From Nostoc sp. ATCC 53789 (GTDB lineage Bacteria; Cyanobacteriota; Cyanobacteriia; Cyanobacteriales; Nostocaceae), in assembly GCF_009873495.1 (NCBI RefSeq), contig NZ_CP046703.1, positions 4,940,501 to 5,004,500 of the forward strand: a stretch of 64,000 bases of DNA. The letters are read 5' to 3'. Under the pieces are notes generated by a model, which worked only from the letters and a program-made list of their open reading frames with translations, had not been told where the DNA came from and did no database searches. The position numbers and the translations under genes were made by a program. Positions within the stretch are counted from its first letter, which is position 1. Each line of letters begins with the position of its first letter. Positions 35,148 to 42,801 of this stretch are shown one piece after another.

Positions 35148-36263
35148 ATGCAATCAGCAGTTACACCCGAATCTTCGGCAATGGATACGCCCAAACAAGG
35201 AATGCCAGTAACAATTATTACGGGTTTCCTCGGTAGTGGCAAGACGACTTTACTCAATCATATCCTCAACAACCAACAGGGTTTAAAAACCGCTGTTCTC
35301 GTGAATGAATTTGGTGAAATTGGCATCGACAACGAGCTAATTGTTTCCACTGGTGAGAACATGGTGGAACTAAATAATGGTTGTATTTGCTGCACTATTA
35401 ATAATGATTTAGTAGATGCAGTTTACAAAGTTTTAGAACGCCAAGAAAATCTAGATTATCTAGTAGTGGAAACAACTGGATTAGCAGATCCGCTACCAGT
35501 AGCTTTAACATTTCTGGGCACAGAATTACGAGATTTAACCCGCTTAGATTCGATTATTACCGTGGTAGACGCGGCGAATTACAGCCTAGATTTATTTAAC
35601 TCTGAAGCCGCATACAGCCAGATTGCTTATGGCGATGTCATTGTGCTGAACAAGGCTGATTTGGTTGATGAAGCCACTTTGAACGAGTTAGAAACAAAAA
35701 TTAACGAAGTTAAGGAAGGAGCAAGAATTATTCGCGCTACGCGATCGCAAGTGCCACTTCCTTTAATTTTGAGTGTTGGTCTGTTTGAGTCTGATAAATA
35801 TTTTGACACAGTGGTGGATGAACACGATCATCACGATCATGAACATCACGATCATCATGACGATCATGACCACTCAACATGCGGTCACGATCATCACGAC
35901 CATGACCATGATCACCACGATCATCATCATTCTGACCATTTAGAAAATGATGGTTTTACTTCCATCTCTTTCCAAAGTGACAAGCCTTTTTCTATTAGGA
36001 AGTTTCAGTATTTCTTAGATAACCAGCTACCCTCAAATATCTTCCGAGCCAAGGGGATTATGTGGTTTGATGAAAGTCCGAAGCGTCATATTTTCCACCT
36101 TTGCGGTAAACGCTTTACGTTAGATGATGATGAATGGCAAGGTAAATTGAAAAACCAACTAGTGCTGATTGGTCAAAATTTGGATCGTGAGGCTTTAATT
36201 AGTCAACTCGAAAACTGTATTTGTCTACCTTCAACCTCTCGCGGTAAAGGGTTTGGGAAATAA
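35148..36263 (+). CDS. CobW/COG0523 family G3E GTPase (metal chaperone)
   Basis: 371 residues. Walker A 'GFLGSGKTTLLNHIL' near residue 26-40, the metal-binding C-x-C-C in 'NNGCICCTINNDL', Walker B-like 'VVETTGLADPLPV' and NKAD in 'VLNKADLVDE'. A His/Asp-rich loop (about 224-263) with runs of HDHH separates the GTPase from the CobW C-terminal domain ('IRKFQYFLDNQLPSNIFRAKGIMWFDESPKRHIFHLCGKRF'). COG0523 proteins deliver Zn2+ or other metals; the His-rich loop favours zinc (inference). I see no clear Zur box. Two in-frame Mets (codons 12 and 19) are alternative starts. Confidence 0.9.
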   Translation: MQSAVTPESSAMDTPKQGMPVTIITGFLGSGKTTLLNHILNNQQGLKTAVLVNEFGEIGIDNELIVSTGENMVELNNGCICCTINNDLVDAVYKVLERQENLDYLVVETTGLADPLPVALTFLGTELRDLTRLDSIITVVDAANYSLDLFNSEAAYSQIAYGDVIVLNKADLVDEATLNELETKINEVKEGARIIRATRSQVPLPLILSVGLFESDKYFDTVVDEHDHHDHEHHDHHDDHDHSTCGHDHHDHDHDHHDHHHSDHLENDGFTSISFQSDKPFSIRKFQYFLDNQLPSNIFRAKGIMWFDESPKRHIFHLCGKRFTLDDDEWQGKLKNQLVLIGQNLDREALISQLENCICLPSTSRGKGFGK

Positions 36264-36339
36264 AAATTAGGAGTTAAAAGTTTACTACTCGTTCCCAGGT
36301 TCCACCTGGGAATGAATTCCCAATGACTTCGCCATCTAT

Positions 36340-36371
36340 TAACTTACTATTGCGTTCGCTTCAGTAAGTTA
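36340..36371. repeat. 9-bp inverted repeat bounding the RT relic
   Basis: TAACTTACT (36340-36348) and AGTAAGTTA (36363-36371) pair perfectly with a 14-nt loop. Together with the GTCCCCCC-8-nt-GGGGGGAC hairpin at 36537-36560 it brackets the reverse transcriptase fragment. Confidence 0.6.
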
Positions 36372-36515
36372 AATCTCCGTCGTAATATTAAACAGAATTT
36401 TCTGGGCATCATGTGCCGAACGTCCTGGTCTAAAACCGTAGTTTCTAGCATGAAATGTTGCTTCATGTGCTGGTTCTAAAACATATTTTGCGATTGCTTG
36501 CCAAAGTTGTAAAAA
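36369..36515 (-). pseudogene. Fragment of a group II intron reverse transcriptase/maturase
   Basis: About 48 residues, 'LWQAIAKYVLEPAHEATFHARNYGFRPGRSAHDAQKILFN', correspond to the conserved RT block (EP-x-x-E-A-x-F...YGFRPGRS-x-HDA) of bacterial group II intron proteins. Nothing of the YADD catalytic region, maturase or HNH domains follows: a stop at 36369 cuts it. The preceding codons ('PPMSWGDGIS') come from a G/C hairpin and not from an RT. The relic is bounded on one side by TAACTTACT...AGTAAGTTA and on the other by a GTCCCCCC hairpin. Confidence 0.8.
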
Positions 36516-36642
36516 ATTTTTCCCCCAGCTAATGCCGTCCCCCCAAGACATCGGGGGGACTAAGAAGGGTAGCAACAATTTCAAATTCTCATGAATGATT
36601 TAGGATTGCTATATACAGATGAAATTGCGCCTTCATCAACTT

Positions 36643-38295
36643 TTAGTTTCTACCTTTGAAAGAGTTTAGCCATTCTTGAACTTGTTCGCGGGCAATATCG
36701 CGCCCTCCAAGACCAAAGGCTAGGGCAATAGCAACTGCGATCGCACCGAGTAAAAGTCCAAAGGCTAAATTCACAATATCACTGGCAACTCCAATCTGTT
36801 GCAATGCCATTGCAGAGACTAAAGCAATAATGGCAATCCGCGCTACTTGTCCCAAAATCTCTGCCTGACGTTCGCCGGAACTGGTAATGATGTTAAAAGC
36901 CAGATTTGCCAAGAATAAGCCAATAGCAAATATCACCAATCCCGCCAAAATTCGCCCAAATATAATCACAATACCAGACACTAATGCTGTCAGGGCTGGA
37001 ATATTCAAGATATTCACAGCCGCCACCGTTGCAAATAGCATGATACCCACTAAGGCAACAATACCTGCAATTTCCGATGGAGTGCGGTTTGGGATATGGG
37101 CAGTTGTTGGTTCAGTTGAAATTTCGATGCGTCTAGTGGGTGTTGTCAGACCCAAAATAGTGAAAATGTTGTTAAAGCCTAAATTGGTAAGGATACTTGT
37201 AACTAAATCCGCCACAAACCGCCCCACAAAATAGGCAACAATTAAAATTGCCACGGCTGTAAAGATGGCAGGGAGAGCGTTGAGAACCTGTTGTAGCATG
37301 GCGATCGCCGGCACAGAAATCGCATCAATTCGCAAGGCATTAAGCGCTGCGATCGCTACAGGAATCAAAATCAAAACATAGACAATTGTGCCGATAATAT
37401 TCGATAGAGGTTGCACCCCCGCACTTGCAGATAATCCCAACCGACTACCTAAATGGTCAATACCAGTTGTCGCCAGTAAGTTCGTCACAATCCGCCGAAC
37501 TACATTAGCGATGAACCAGCCAACTACAGCTATTAAGATCGCCGCTAAAATGTTCGGCAGAATTAGCAGAACTTCTGTAATGAGAGCTTGTACTGGTTGT
37601 AAAGCCTGCCTTAGTCCTAAACTATCTAAAACTGGGGCAAGAAACAGTAAAAATATAAACCAATACAGAGCATTAGCAATCGTCTCACTCAGAGACAACT
37701 GATTTAGACTGGGTGCGCTGTCTTCTGATTCTGGATTCAAACGCTCATCCAGATTAAACGCCTGTAATGAGCGCACAGTGATAATCTTGACAATGGTCGC
37801 CAAAAACCAGGCGGTTGCCAAAAGGATTCCCGCACCAACCAAATTTGGCAAAAAGCCAATAAGTTGATTGAGAAAATTATTGAGGGGTCGAGAGGCTACT
37901 TCCAGATCCAACGTCTGTAAAACAGCTACCGCCGTCAATAGAATAATGCTCCAAAAGACTAAGCTAGAGATTAATTTCTCCACCTGGGGAACATCTTGAC
38001 GACCTGTTATCCCTGCGGCAATGCGGTTATCGATGTTTGTGCGCTTGAGGATTCCTTGCGTTACGGCTGCTGCGATCGCAGCAATTAGCCAACCTACTAA
38101 CAAAATTGCTACTGCCCCCAGGAGACGGGGCGTAAACAGAATTATCTGTTGAACAATACCTTGTACATCAGCGATTCCTTGATTCACTGCTGGTTGTATC
38201 GGTTGCAGGCTGGGCGATTGTGCCAAAAATTGCTGCACCCTCATGGGCAAACCAGCTTCTATCACCTGGGTTATTCCTTGCCAAGTTGTATTCAT
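36643..38295 (-). CDS. Mechanosensitive-channel-like membrane protein with conserved TM-helix repeats
   Basis: 550 residues with about ten or eleven membrane helices, arranged as five repeats of an LPN-ila-AILIlvvGWfiA unit ('FLPNLVGAGILLATAWFLATIVK', 'ILPNILAAILIAVVGWFIANVVRRIVTNLL', 'ALPAIFTAVAILIVAYFVGRFVADLV', ...). Each unit is followed by a short 'GID-LGSRLGL' style segment. This is the conserved-TM-helix family linked to MscS-like channels, but the MscS beta-domain is absent, so gating by tension is not established. The last helix resembles the pore helix of MscS ('GLLLGAIAVAIALAFGLGGRDIA'). Confidence 0.8.
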   Translation of the reverse strand: MNTTWQGITQVIEAGLPMRVQQFLAQSPSLQPIQPAVNQGIADVQGIVQQIILFTPRLLGAVAILLVGWLIAAIAAAVTQGILKRTNIDNRIAAGITGRQDVPQVEKLISSLVFWSIILLTAVAVLQTLDLEVASRPLNNFLNQLIGFLPNLVGAGILLATAWFLATIVKIITVRSLQAFNLDERLNPESEDSAPSLNQLSLSETIANALYWFIFLLFLAPVLDSLGLRQALQPVQALITEVLLILPNILAAILIAVVGWFIANVVRRIVTNLLATTGIDHLGSRLGLSASAGVQPLSNIIGTIVYVLILIPVAIAALNALRIDAISVPAIAMLQQVLNALPAIFTAVAILIVAYFVGRFVADLVTSILTNLGFNNIFTILGLTTPTRRIEISTEPTTAHIPNRTPSEIAGIVALVGIMLFATVAAVNILNIPALTALVSGIVIIFGRILAGLVIFAIGLFLANLAFNIITSSGERQAEILGQVARIAIIALVSAMALQQIGVASDIVNLAFGLLLGAIAVAIALAFGLGGRDIAREQVQEWLNSFKGRN

Positions 38296-38490
38296 GGTTT
38301 TCGGGAATTAAGCTTAAGTATTCGCCGCAAACACTGAGTAAGTGTTTTGCCTATCAATTTACCAGTAAACACATACATATATTGATATCAAGAGTAATTT
38401 TTGACTGTGTTACCAAATATTTGATTTAATCTACTGGAAATGGTGAATTTTGCGTTACTCTAATTGCAGCAACAGCATCGAAGATGTGGA

Positions 38491-38931
38491 ATGCCTCAAG
38501 TTTTAGAACAATCGATTCAAATTAATGCTACAGCTACGGTGGTAGAGCGCTGTATTAGCGATTTAGCTCTCATGCAACGCTGGCTCAACCCTGTCCTCCG
38601 TTGCGAACCTGTAGGTGAATCTTGGAGTACTGATATCGGCAGTAAAAGCCGTTTTATCATTCAAATTCCTCTACTGAAACCTACGTTGAATAGCGTAGTT
38701 GTGGAACGACAACCGGGTTTGGTAGTCTGGGAATTTCAGGGATTTTTTCAAGGGCGCGATCGCTGGGAATGTCAAGCCACAGAAAAGGGAACGCTTCTAC
38801 TAAACCGTTTTGAGTTCGATATTCCTAACCCCTTAGTGAGTTGGGGTTTCAATACCTTTGCCGCATCTTGGACAAAAGAAGATATGCAAGCCCAACTCCG
38901 CCGCCTCAAACGAGTCGCAGAAAATTTGTAA
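38491..38931 (+). CDS. SRPBCC (START/Bet v1-like) family protein
   Basis: 146 residues. 'MPQVLEQSIQINATATVVERCISDLALMQRWLNPVLRCEPVG' opens the helix-grip fold of the polyketide cyclase/dehydrase group. It continues with beta strands to about 125 and closes with the long C-terminal helix 'SWTKEDMQAQLRRLKRVAEN'. These proteins bind hydrophobic ligands; the ligand is unknown. ATG 38491 is chosen over a TTG at 38464 because the family starts there. Confidence 0.75.
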   Translation: MPQVLEQSIQINATATVVERCISDLALMQRWLNPVLRCEPVGESWSTDIGSKSRFIIQIPLLKPTLNSVVVERQPGLVVWEFQGFFQGRDRWECQATEKGTLLLNRFEFDIPNPLVSWGFNTFAASWTKEDMQAQLRRLKRVAENL

Positions 38932-38937
38932 TTGGGC

Positions 38938-39103
38938 ATTGAGCAGAAAAGGCAGAGGAGCAGGGAGCAGGGGAGACAAGGGGACAAGGGGACAAGGGGA
39001 CAAGAGGTGAGAACTTGAAACAAGTCTTTCCCCTTGTCCCCAATTCTCCTTGTCCCCAAGTCCTCTTGCCCATTCCCTATTCCCCATTCCCTAATCCCTC
39101 CCC
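38938..39103. repeat. GGAGCAGGGAGC / GGGGACAAGGGGACAAG repeat pair
   Basis: A purine-rich row (GCAGGGGAGACAAGGGGACAAG) followed by the complementary pyrimidine-rich row (CCCCTTGTCCCC), able to fold on itself. It fills the gap between two convergent genes and runs into the last codons of the SirB1 gene. Confidence 0.7.
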
Positions 39104-39912
39104 AATTCCGTAAGTAGCCGCCGAATTACTGATGCATCCTGGGCATCAGGAACTTTTGCTAAATAATGTCGTAAATCGTCTACGGCTTGGGGGTAGTTAC
39201 CAAGTTGATAGGAGATTAAGCCGCGATCGCGCAATTCTAAAGTTACATTAGGAAACAGCAACAAAATTCGTTCAATTGCTGCCAGCGTTTTTTCTAACTC
39301 TTGTTGTTTGAGGTAAATAAATTTTATATTTGTCAGCATTCGTGCCAAAAATTGCCGATTACTGACCACGGCTAAAAATTCTGGTTGTAGCGTCACAGGT
39401 TGCTGATAAATTTGAGACAGCCGTTCCTCGCAATCTTGAGCAAATATTATTTCACCGCCATTAAAGGCATCCACAAAAATTTCTATATCTGGAATATCTG
39501 GGCGGATCAAGAAATGCCCTGGCATTCCCACACCCACCATCGGGAAATCAATCCGTCTGGCAACCTCTAGGTAAACTAACGCTAAGGTAATAGGAATTCC
39601 TAGTCGGCGGTCAATTACATCATTGAAAAAACTGTTACGCGGGTCGTAATAGTCAATCTTATTACCAGAAAACTTTAAATCATCGTATAGGTACTGATTA
39701 ATACTTTGAACTATCCGCAAAGGATATCGTGAGTCTGGTAGGCGTTCTTGAAGCTCCCATGCCATTGTATCAAGGGCGTTGAGATATTCCTCTGGATCTA
39801 GCTTGGGATATTCTTCTTGGGCAATATACAAAGCTGCCTTTGCTAGGTCAATATGCTCGTCAGCCTGCTGAATCTCTTGGTAAAAATATTGTCGCGCTGA
39901 CGAGAAATTCAT
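39091..39912 (-). CDS. SirB1/transglutaminase-like (Transglut_core2) protein with C-terminal TPR
   Basis: 273 residues from the chosen ATG. 'DPRNSFFNDVIDRRLGIPITLALVYLEVARRIDFPMVGVGMPGHFLIRP' carries the SirB1 signature: S/N-x-x-L-x-x-V, R-R-x-G-I-P and the PGHF box. About 195-270 form tetratricopeptide-like helices ('LEKTLAAIERILLLFPNVTLELRDRGLISYQLGNYPQAVDDLRHYLAKVPD'). The family resembles transglutaminases but lacks a clear Cys-His-Asp triad here. The function is unknown. ATG 39912 ('MNFSSARQYF') is preferred over one 13 codons upstream. Confidence 0.85.
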   Translation of the reverse strand: MNFSSARQYFYQEIQQADEHIDLAKAALYIAQEEYPKLDPEEYLNALDTMAWELQERLPDSRYPLRIVQSINQYLYDDLKFSGNKIDYYDPRNSFFNDVIDRRLGIPITLALVYLEVARRIDFPMVGVGMPGHFLIRPDIPDIEIFVDAFNGGEIIFAQDCEERLSQIYQQPVTLQPEFLAVVSNRQFLARMLTNIKFIYLKQQELEKTLAAIERILLLFPNVTLELRDRGLISYQLGNYPQAVDDLRHYLAKVPDAQDASVIRRLLTELGRD

Positions 39913-40517
39913 AACCTGTTGCCCAGTGGAAGTATGAGGATGAAACCGCACCTACGCTTAACCCAAGCATTGTGCCTTGGCTAAACTGAAAACATTTTTC
40001 TGTACCTATTTTTTATATTAAGGATATTCAGAAGATTTGGAAATGTAAGTTCTACCCTAGGCTTCTACCCGGATTTTTCACGCATAGTTTAGGCAGAGGA
40101 GTGTGGGGAGTGTGCGGGGTCAGATTTCTTCCCCATCCTCCCACACCTCCCACACCCCCCACACTCCTTGATTTCTCACTTGTGAGAAATCCAGTTTCTA
40201 GCTGTCGGCGTTCTCGGTATAGATTCTGTCTGAAAGTGCAAACAACAACCCAAAGCCCCAGCTAAAGCATAAATTTCTAACTAACTCACTTTGAACACTG
40301 CCGCGTCTGCACAATCTTGACACTCTAGTTTTAATTTTGAGTCTTCTCCAGTCCCCATGCAAAAACTTACCTTAATTTTGATCCCCAAGCCCCAGTCTTA
40401 AGGATCAATTTATGGCGTAGAGTAGGGTCGTTCAGTGCTAATCTGAAAGGTGACATTGCTTAATTTTATGTCTTCTCCGACCTTATCTGAAATATAGCTT
40501 CACTCATTAGGCGCAGC
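39913..40517. other. atpD upstream region, with MITE-like copy 2 in its left half
   Basis: Apart from the element at 40068-40195 no gene is visible. The 300 bp before atpD must hold its promoter, but I could not fix a -10/-35 pair. A 13-codon frame at about 40357 is too short to call. Confidence 0.5.
40068..40195 (-). mobile_element. MITE-like non-autonomous element, copy 2 (about 128 bp, reverse)
   Basis: Read on the minus strand it is the same element as at 10333-10469: it starts ACTGGATTTCTCACAAGTG, contains the GTGTGGGAGG rows, then ATGGGGAAGAA, then the complementary CACACTCCCC rows, and ends GTGAAAAATCCGGG. Plus-strand flanks are TTCTA at both 40063-40067 and 40196-40200, a perfect 5-bp direct repeat different from that of copy 1. 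That fits two independent insertions. Confidence 0.75.
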
Positions 40518-41966
40518 ATGGTCACAACCGCAGAAAAAACAAACATTGGCTACATTACCCAAATCATTGGCCCAGTTGTAGACGTTAAATTTCCCGGCGG
40601 GAAATTGCCACAAATCTACAACGCTTTGAAAATCAAAGGCACCAACGAAGCTGGGCAGGAAATCAACATCACCGTTGAAGTACAGCAACTGCTGGGCGAC
40701 AACCAGGTGCGGACTGTTGCAATGAGTTCCACCGAAGGCTTAGTGCGCGGTTTTGAAGTCAGCGATACAGGCGCTCCCATTACCGTGCCAGTTGGTAAAG
40801 CCACTTTGGGCCGGATTTTCAACGTCCTTGGCGAACCTGTGGATAACAGGGGCCCAGTAAATGCTGAGGCAAGTTTACCCATTCACCGCTCTGCTCCTAA
40901 ATTCACCGACCTGGAAACCAAACCTTCGGTGTTTGAGACTGGGATTAAAGTTGTTGACCTTCTGACTCCCTATCGACGCGGCGGTAAAATTGGTCTATTC
41001 GGCGGTGCTGGTGTTGGTAAGACCGTAATCATGATGGAGTTGATTAACAACATCGCTACCCAGCATGGTGGAGTATCCGTTTTTGCTGGCGTGGGTGAGC
41101 GCACCCGTGAAGGTAATGACCTCTACAACGAAATGATTGAGTCTGGGGTAATCAATAACGAGAACCTCAACGAATCAAAAATTGCTCTAGTCTACGGTCA
41201 AATGAACGAACCACCTGGAGCTAGAATGCGGGTTGGTCTTTCGGGATTGACAGTAGCAGAGTACTTCCGGGATGTGAACAAGCAGGACGTGCTGCTGTTT
41301 ATTGATAATATCTTCCGGTTTGTACAAGCAGGTTCGGAAGTATCCGCGCTATTGGGTCGGATGCCTTCTGCGGTAGGATATCAGCCTACATTGGGAACCG
41401 ACGTAGGTGAACTGCAAGAGCGGATTACCTCGACTACAGAGGGTTCCATTACCTCCATTCAAGCAGTGTACGTACCTGCGGATGACCTCACAGACCCCGC
41501 ACCTGCTACTACCTTCGCCCACTTGGACGGAACCACAGTACTGTCTCGCGGTTTGGCTGCTAAGGGAATTTATCCCGCAGTTGATCCCCTTGGTTCAACT
41601 TCCACCATGCTCCAACCAAACATTGTCGGTGAAGAACACTACAATACTGCGCGGGCGGTGCAATCAACTCTGCAACGTTACAAAGAACTCCAAGACATTA
41701 TCGCCATTCTCGGTTTAGATGAATTGTCTGAAGAAGACCGTCTAATCGTGGCACGGGCGCGGAAAGTTGAGCGCTTCTTGTCTCAGCCATTCTTTGTAGC
41801 AGAAGTATTTACCGGTTCTCCTGGTAAGTATGTGAAGTTGGAAGATACCATCAAAGGGTTCCAAAAAATTCTGTCTGGTGAGTTGGATGCTCTGCCAGAA
41901 CAGGCTTTCTACTTGGTTGGCGATATCAACGAAGCGATCGCTAAAGCTGAAAAAATCAAAGGTTAG
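40518..41966 (+). CDS. atpD: F-type ATP synthase subunit beta
   Basis: 482 residues, full length. P-loop 'GLFGGAGVGKTVIMMELINN', 'GVGERTREGNDLY' with the catalytic Glu, 'VLLFIDNIFRFVQAGSEVSALLGRMPSAVGYQPTL' (Walker B and the nucleotide-binding Tyr region) and 'PSKYV'-type 'TGSPGKYVKLEDT'. Catalytic subunit of the thylakoid/plasma membrane ATP synthase. It forms the usual cyanobacterial atpD-atpC pair, apart from the main atp cluster. Confidence 0.98.
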   Translation: MVTTAEKTNIGYITQIIGPVVDVKFPGGKLPQIYNALKIKGTNEAGQEINITVEVQQLLGDNQVRTVAMSSTEGLVRGFEVSDTGAPITVPVGKATLGRIFNVLGEPVDNRGPVNAEASLPIHRSAPKFTDLETKPSVFETGIKVVDLLTPYRRGGKIGLFGGAGVGKTVIMMELINNIATQHGGVSVFAGVGERTREGNDLYNEMIESGVINNENLNESKIALVYGQMNEPPGARMRVGLSGLTVAEYFRDVNKQDVLLFIDNIFRFVQAGSEVSALLGRMPSAVGYQPTLGTDVGELQERITSTTEGSITSIQAVYVPADDLTDPAPATTFAHLDGTTVLSRGLAAKGIYPAVDPLGSTSTMLQPNIVGEEHYNTARAVQSTLQRYKELQDIIAILGLDELSEEDRLIVARARKVERFLSQPFFVAEVFTGSPGKYVKLEDTIKGFQKILSGELDALPEQAFYLVGDINEAIAKAEKIKG

Positions 41967-41967
41967 T

Positions 41968-42111
41968 CATTAGTCATTAGTCATTGGTCATTGGTCATTA
42001 GTTCAACTGCTAATGACTAATGGCAATTACAAAAGACATAGATGCCCTTTGGGCGGCTTCCCGTAGGGTAGGACAAAGGACGAAGGACGAAGGACGAAGG
42101 ACAAAAGACAA
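41968..42111. repeat. TCATTAG and GGACGAA tandem heptamer repeats between atpD and atpC
   Basis: Immediately after the atpD stop come about seven TCATTAG/TCATTGG units, then a gap, then about five GGACGAA/GGACAAA units that run up to the atpC start. The second array contains the purine-rich stretch that would be the atpC ribosome-binding site. Confidence 0.8.
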
Positions 42112-42525
42112 ATGACATTAACCGTTCGGGTAATTTCCCCAGATAAAACAGTCTGGGATGCTCCAGCAGAAGAAGTAGTTTTGCCTAGCACAACTGGTCA
42201 ACTAGGTATCCTCACTGGACACGCACCACTTTTAACCGCCCTGGATACTGGTGTAATGCGAGTCCGTGCCGCGAAAAATCAGGGTTGGGAAGCGATCGCT
42301 CTTTTGGGTGGCTTTGCCGAAGTCGAAGAAAATGAAGTGACAATTCTGGTTAACGGCGCTGAACGTGGCGACAAAATTAACCTTGAAGAAGCTCGTGCTG
42401 CTTACAACCAAGCAGAAGCAGGACTCACTCAAGTTTCAGCTGACGATCGCCAAGCCCAAATCAAGGCAAATCAAGCTTTCAAACGCGCCCGCGCTCGGTT
42501 TCAAGCTGCTGGCGGTTTGGTCTAA
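42112..42525 (+). CDS. atpC: F-type ATP synthase subunit epsilon
   Basis: 137 residues. N-terminal beta sandwich 'LTVRVISPDKTVWDAPAEEVVLPSTTGQLGILTGHAPLLTALDTGVMRVR' and C-terminal helical hairpin ('INLEEARAAYNQAEAGLTQV...AFKRARARFQAAGG'). Part of the rotating central stalk; the C-terminal helices regulate ATPase activity. Co-oriented with atpD at 145 bp, the gap being filled with heptamer repeats, and probably co-transcribed. Confidence 0.97.
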   Translation: MTLTVRVISPDKTVWDAPAEEVVLPSTTGQLGILTGHAPLLTALDTGVMRVRAAKNQGWEAIALLGGFAEVEENEVTILVNGAERGDKINLEEARAAYNQAEAGLTQVSADDRQAQIKANQAFKRARARFQAAGGLV

Positions 42526-42547
42526 TTTAATTTTCTATTTCAACTTT

Positions 42548-42572
42548 GTAGGTTGGGCAATGTCCAACCTGC
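42548..42572 (+). terminator. Hairpin after atpC
   Basis: GTAGGTTGG / CCAACCTGC stem with a 7-nt loop, 22 bp after the atpC stop codon. Only a weak T run follows, so termination here is less certain. Confidence 0.45.
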
Positions 42573-42589
42573 AAATTATTTATTAAAAA

Positions 42590-42699
42590 GAATTCAGGAG
42601 TCAGGAGTCAGAATTCAGTATTAATCCTGTATCAATACTAAACTTTTTCCGTATATGAATCGAGTATTCTGAATCCTGAATTCTGAATTCTGACTCCTT
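42590..42699. repeat. AGGAGTC / GAATTCTGAATTC inverted repeat
   Basis: A left row of AGGAGTC and GAATTCAG units, a spacer, and a right row of their complements. It can fold into a long hairpin between atpC and the flotillin-like gene. Confidence 0.65.
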
Positions 42700-42801
42700 A
42701 ATTATTAAATTTTCAAAAAAATTACGTCAAGTTTAAGAAATCGAGGCAAGCTCTGTTGAAGTGTTAACTTAGCTAATTAGTTGCCCAAATGGGCACAAAT
42801 T

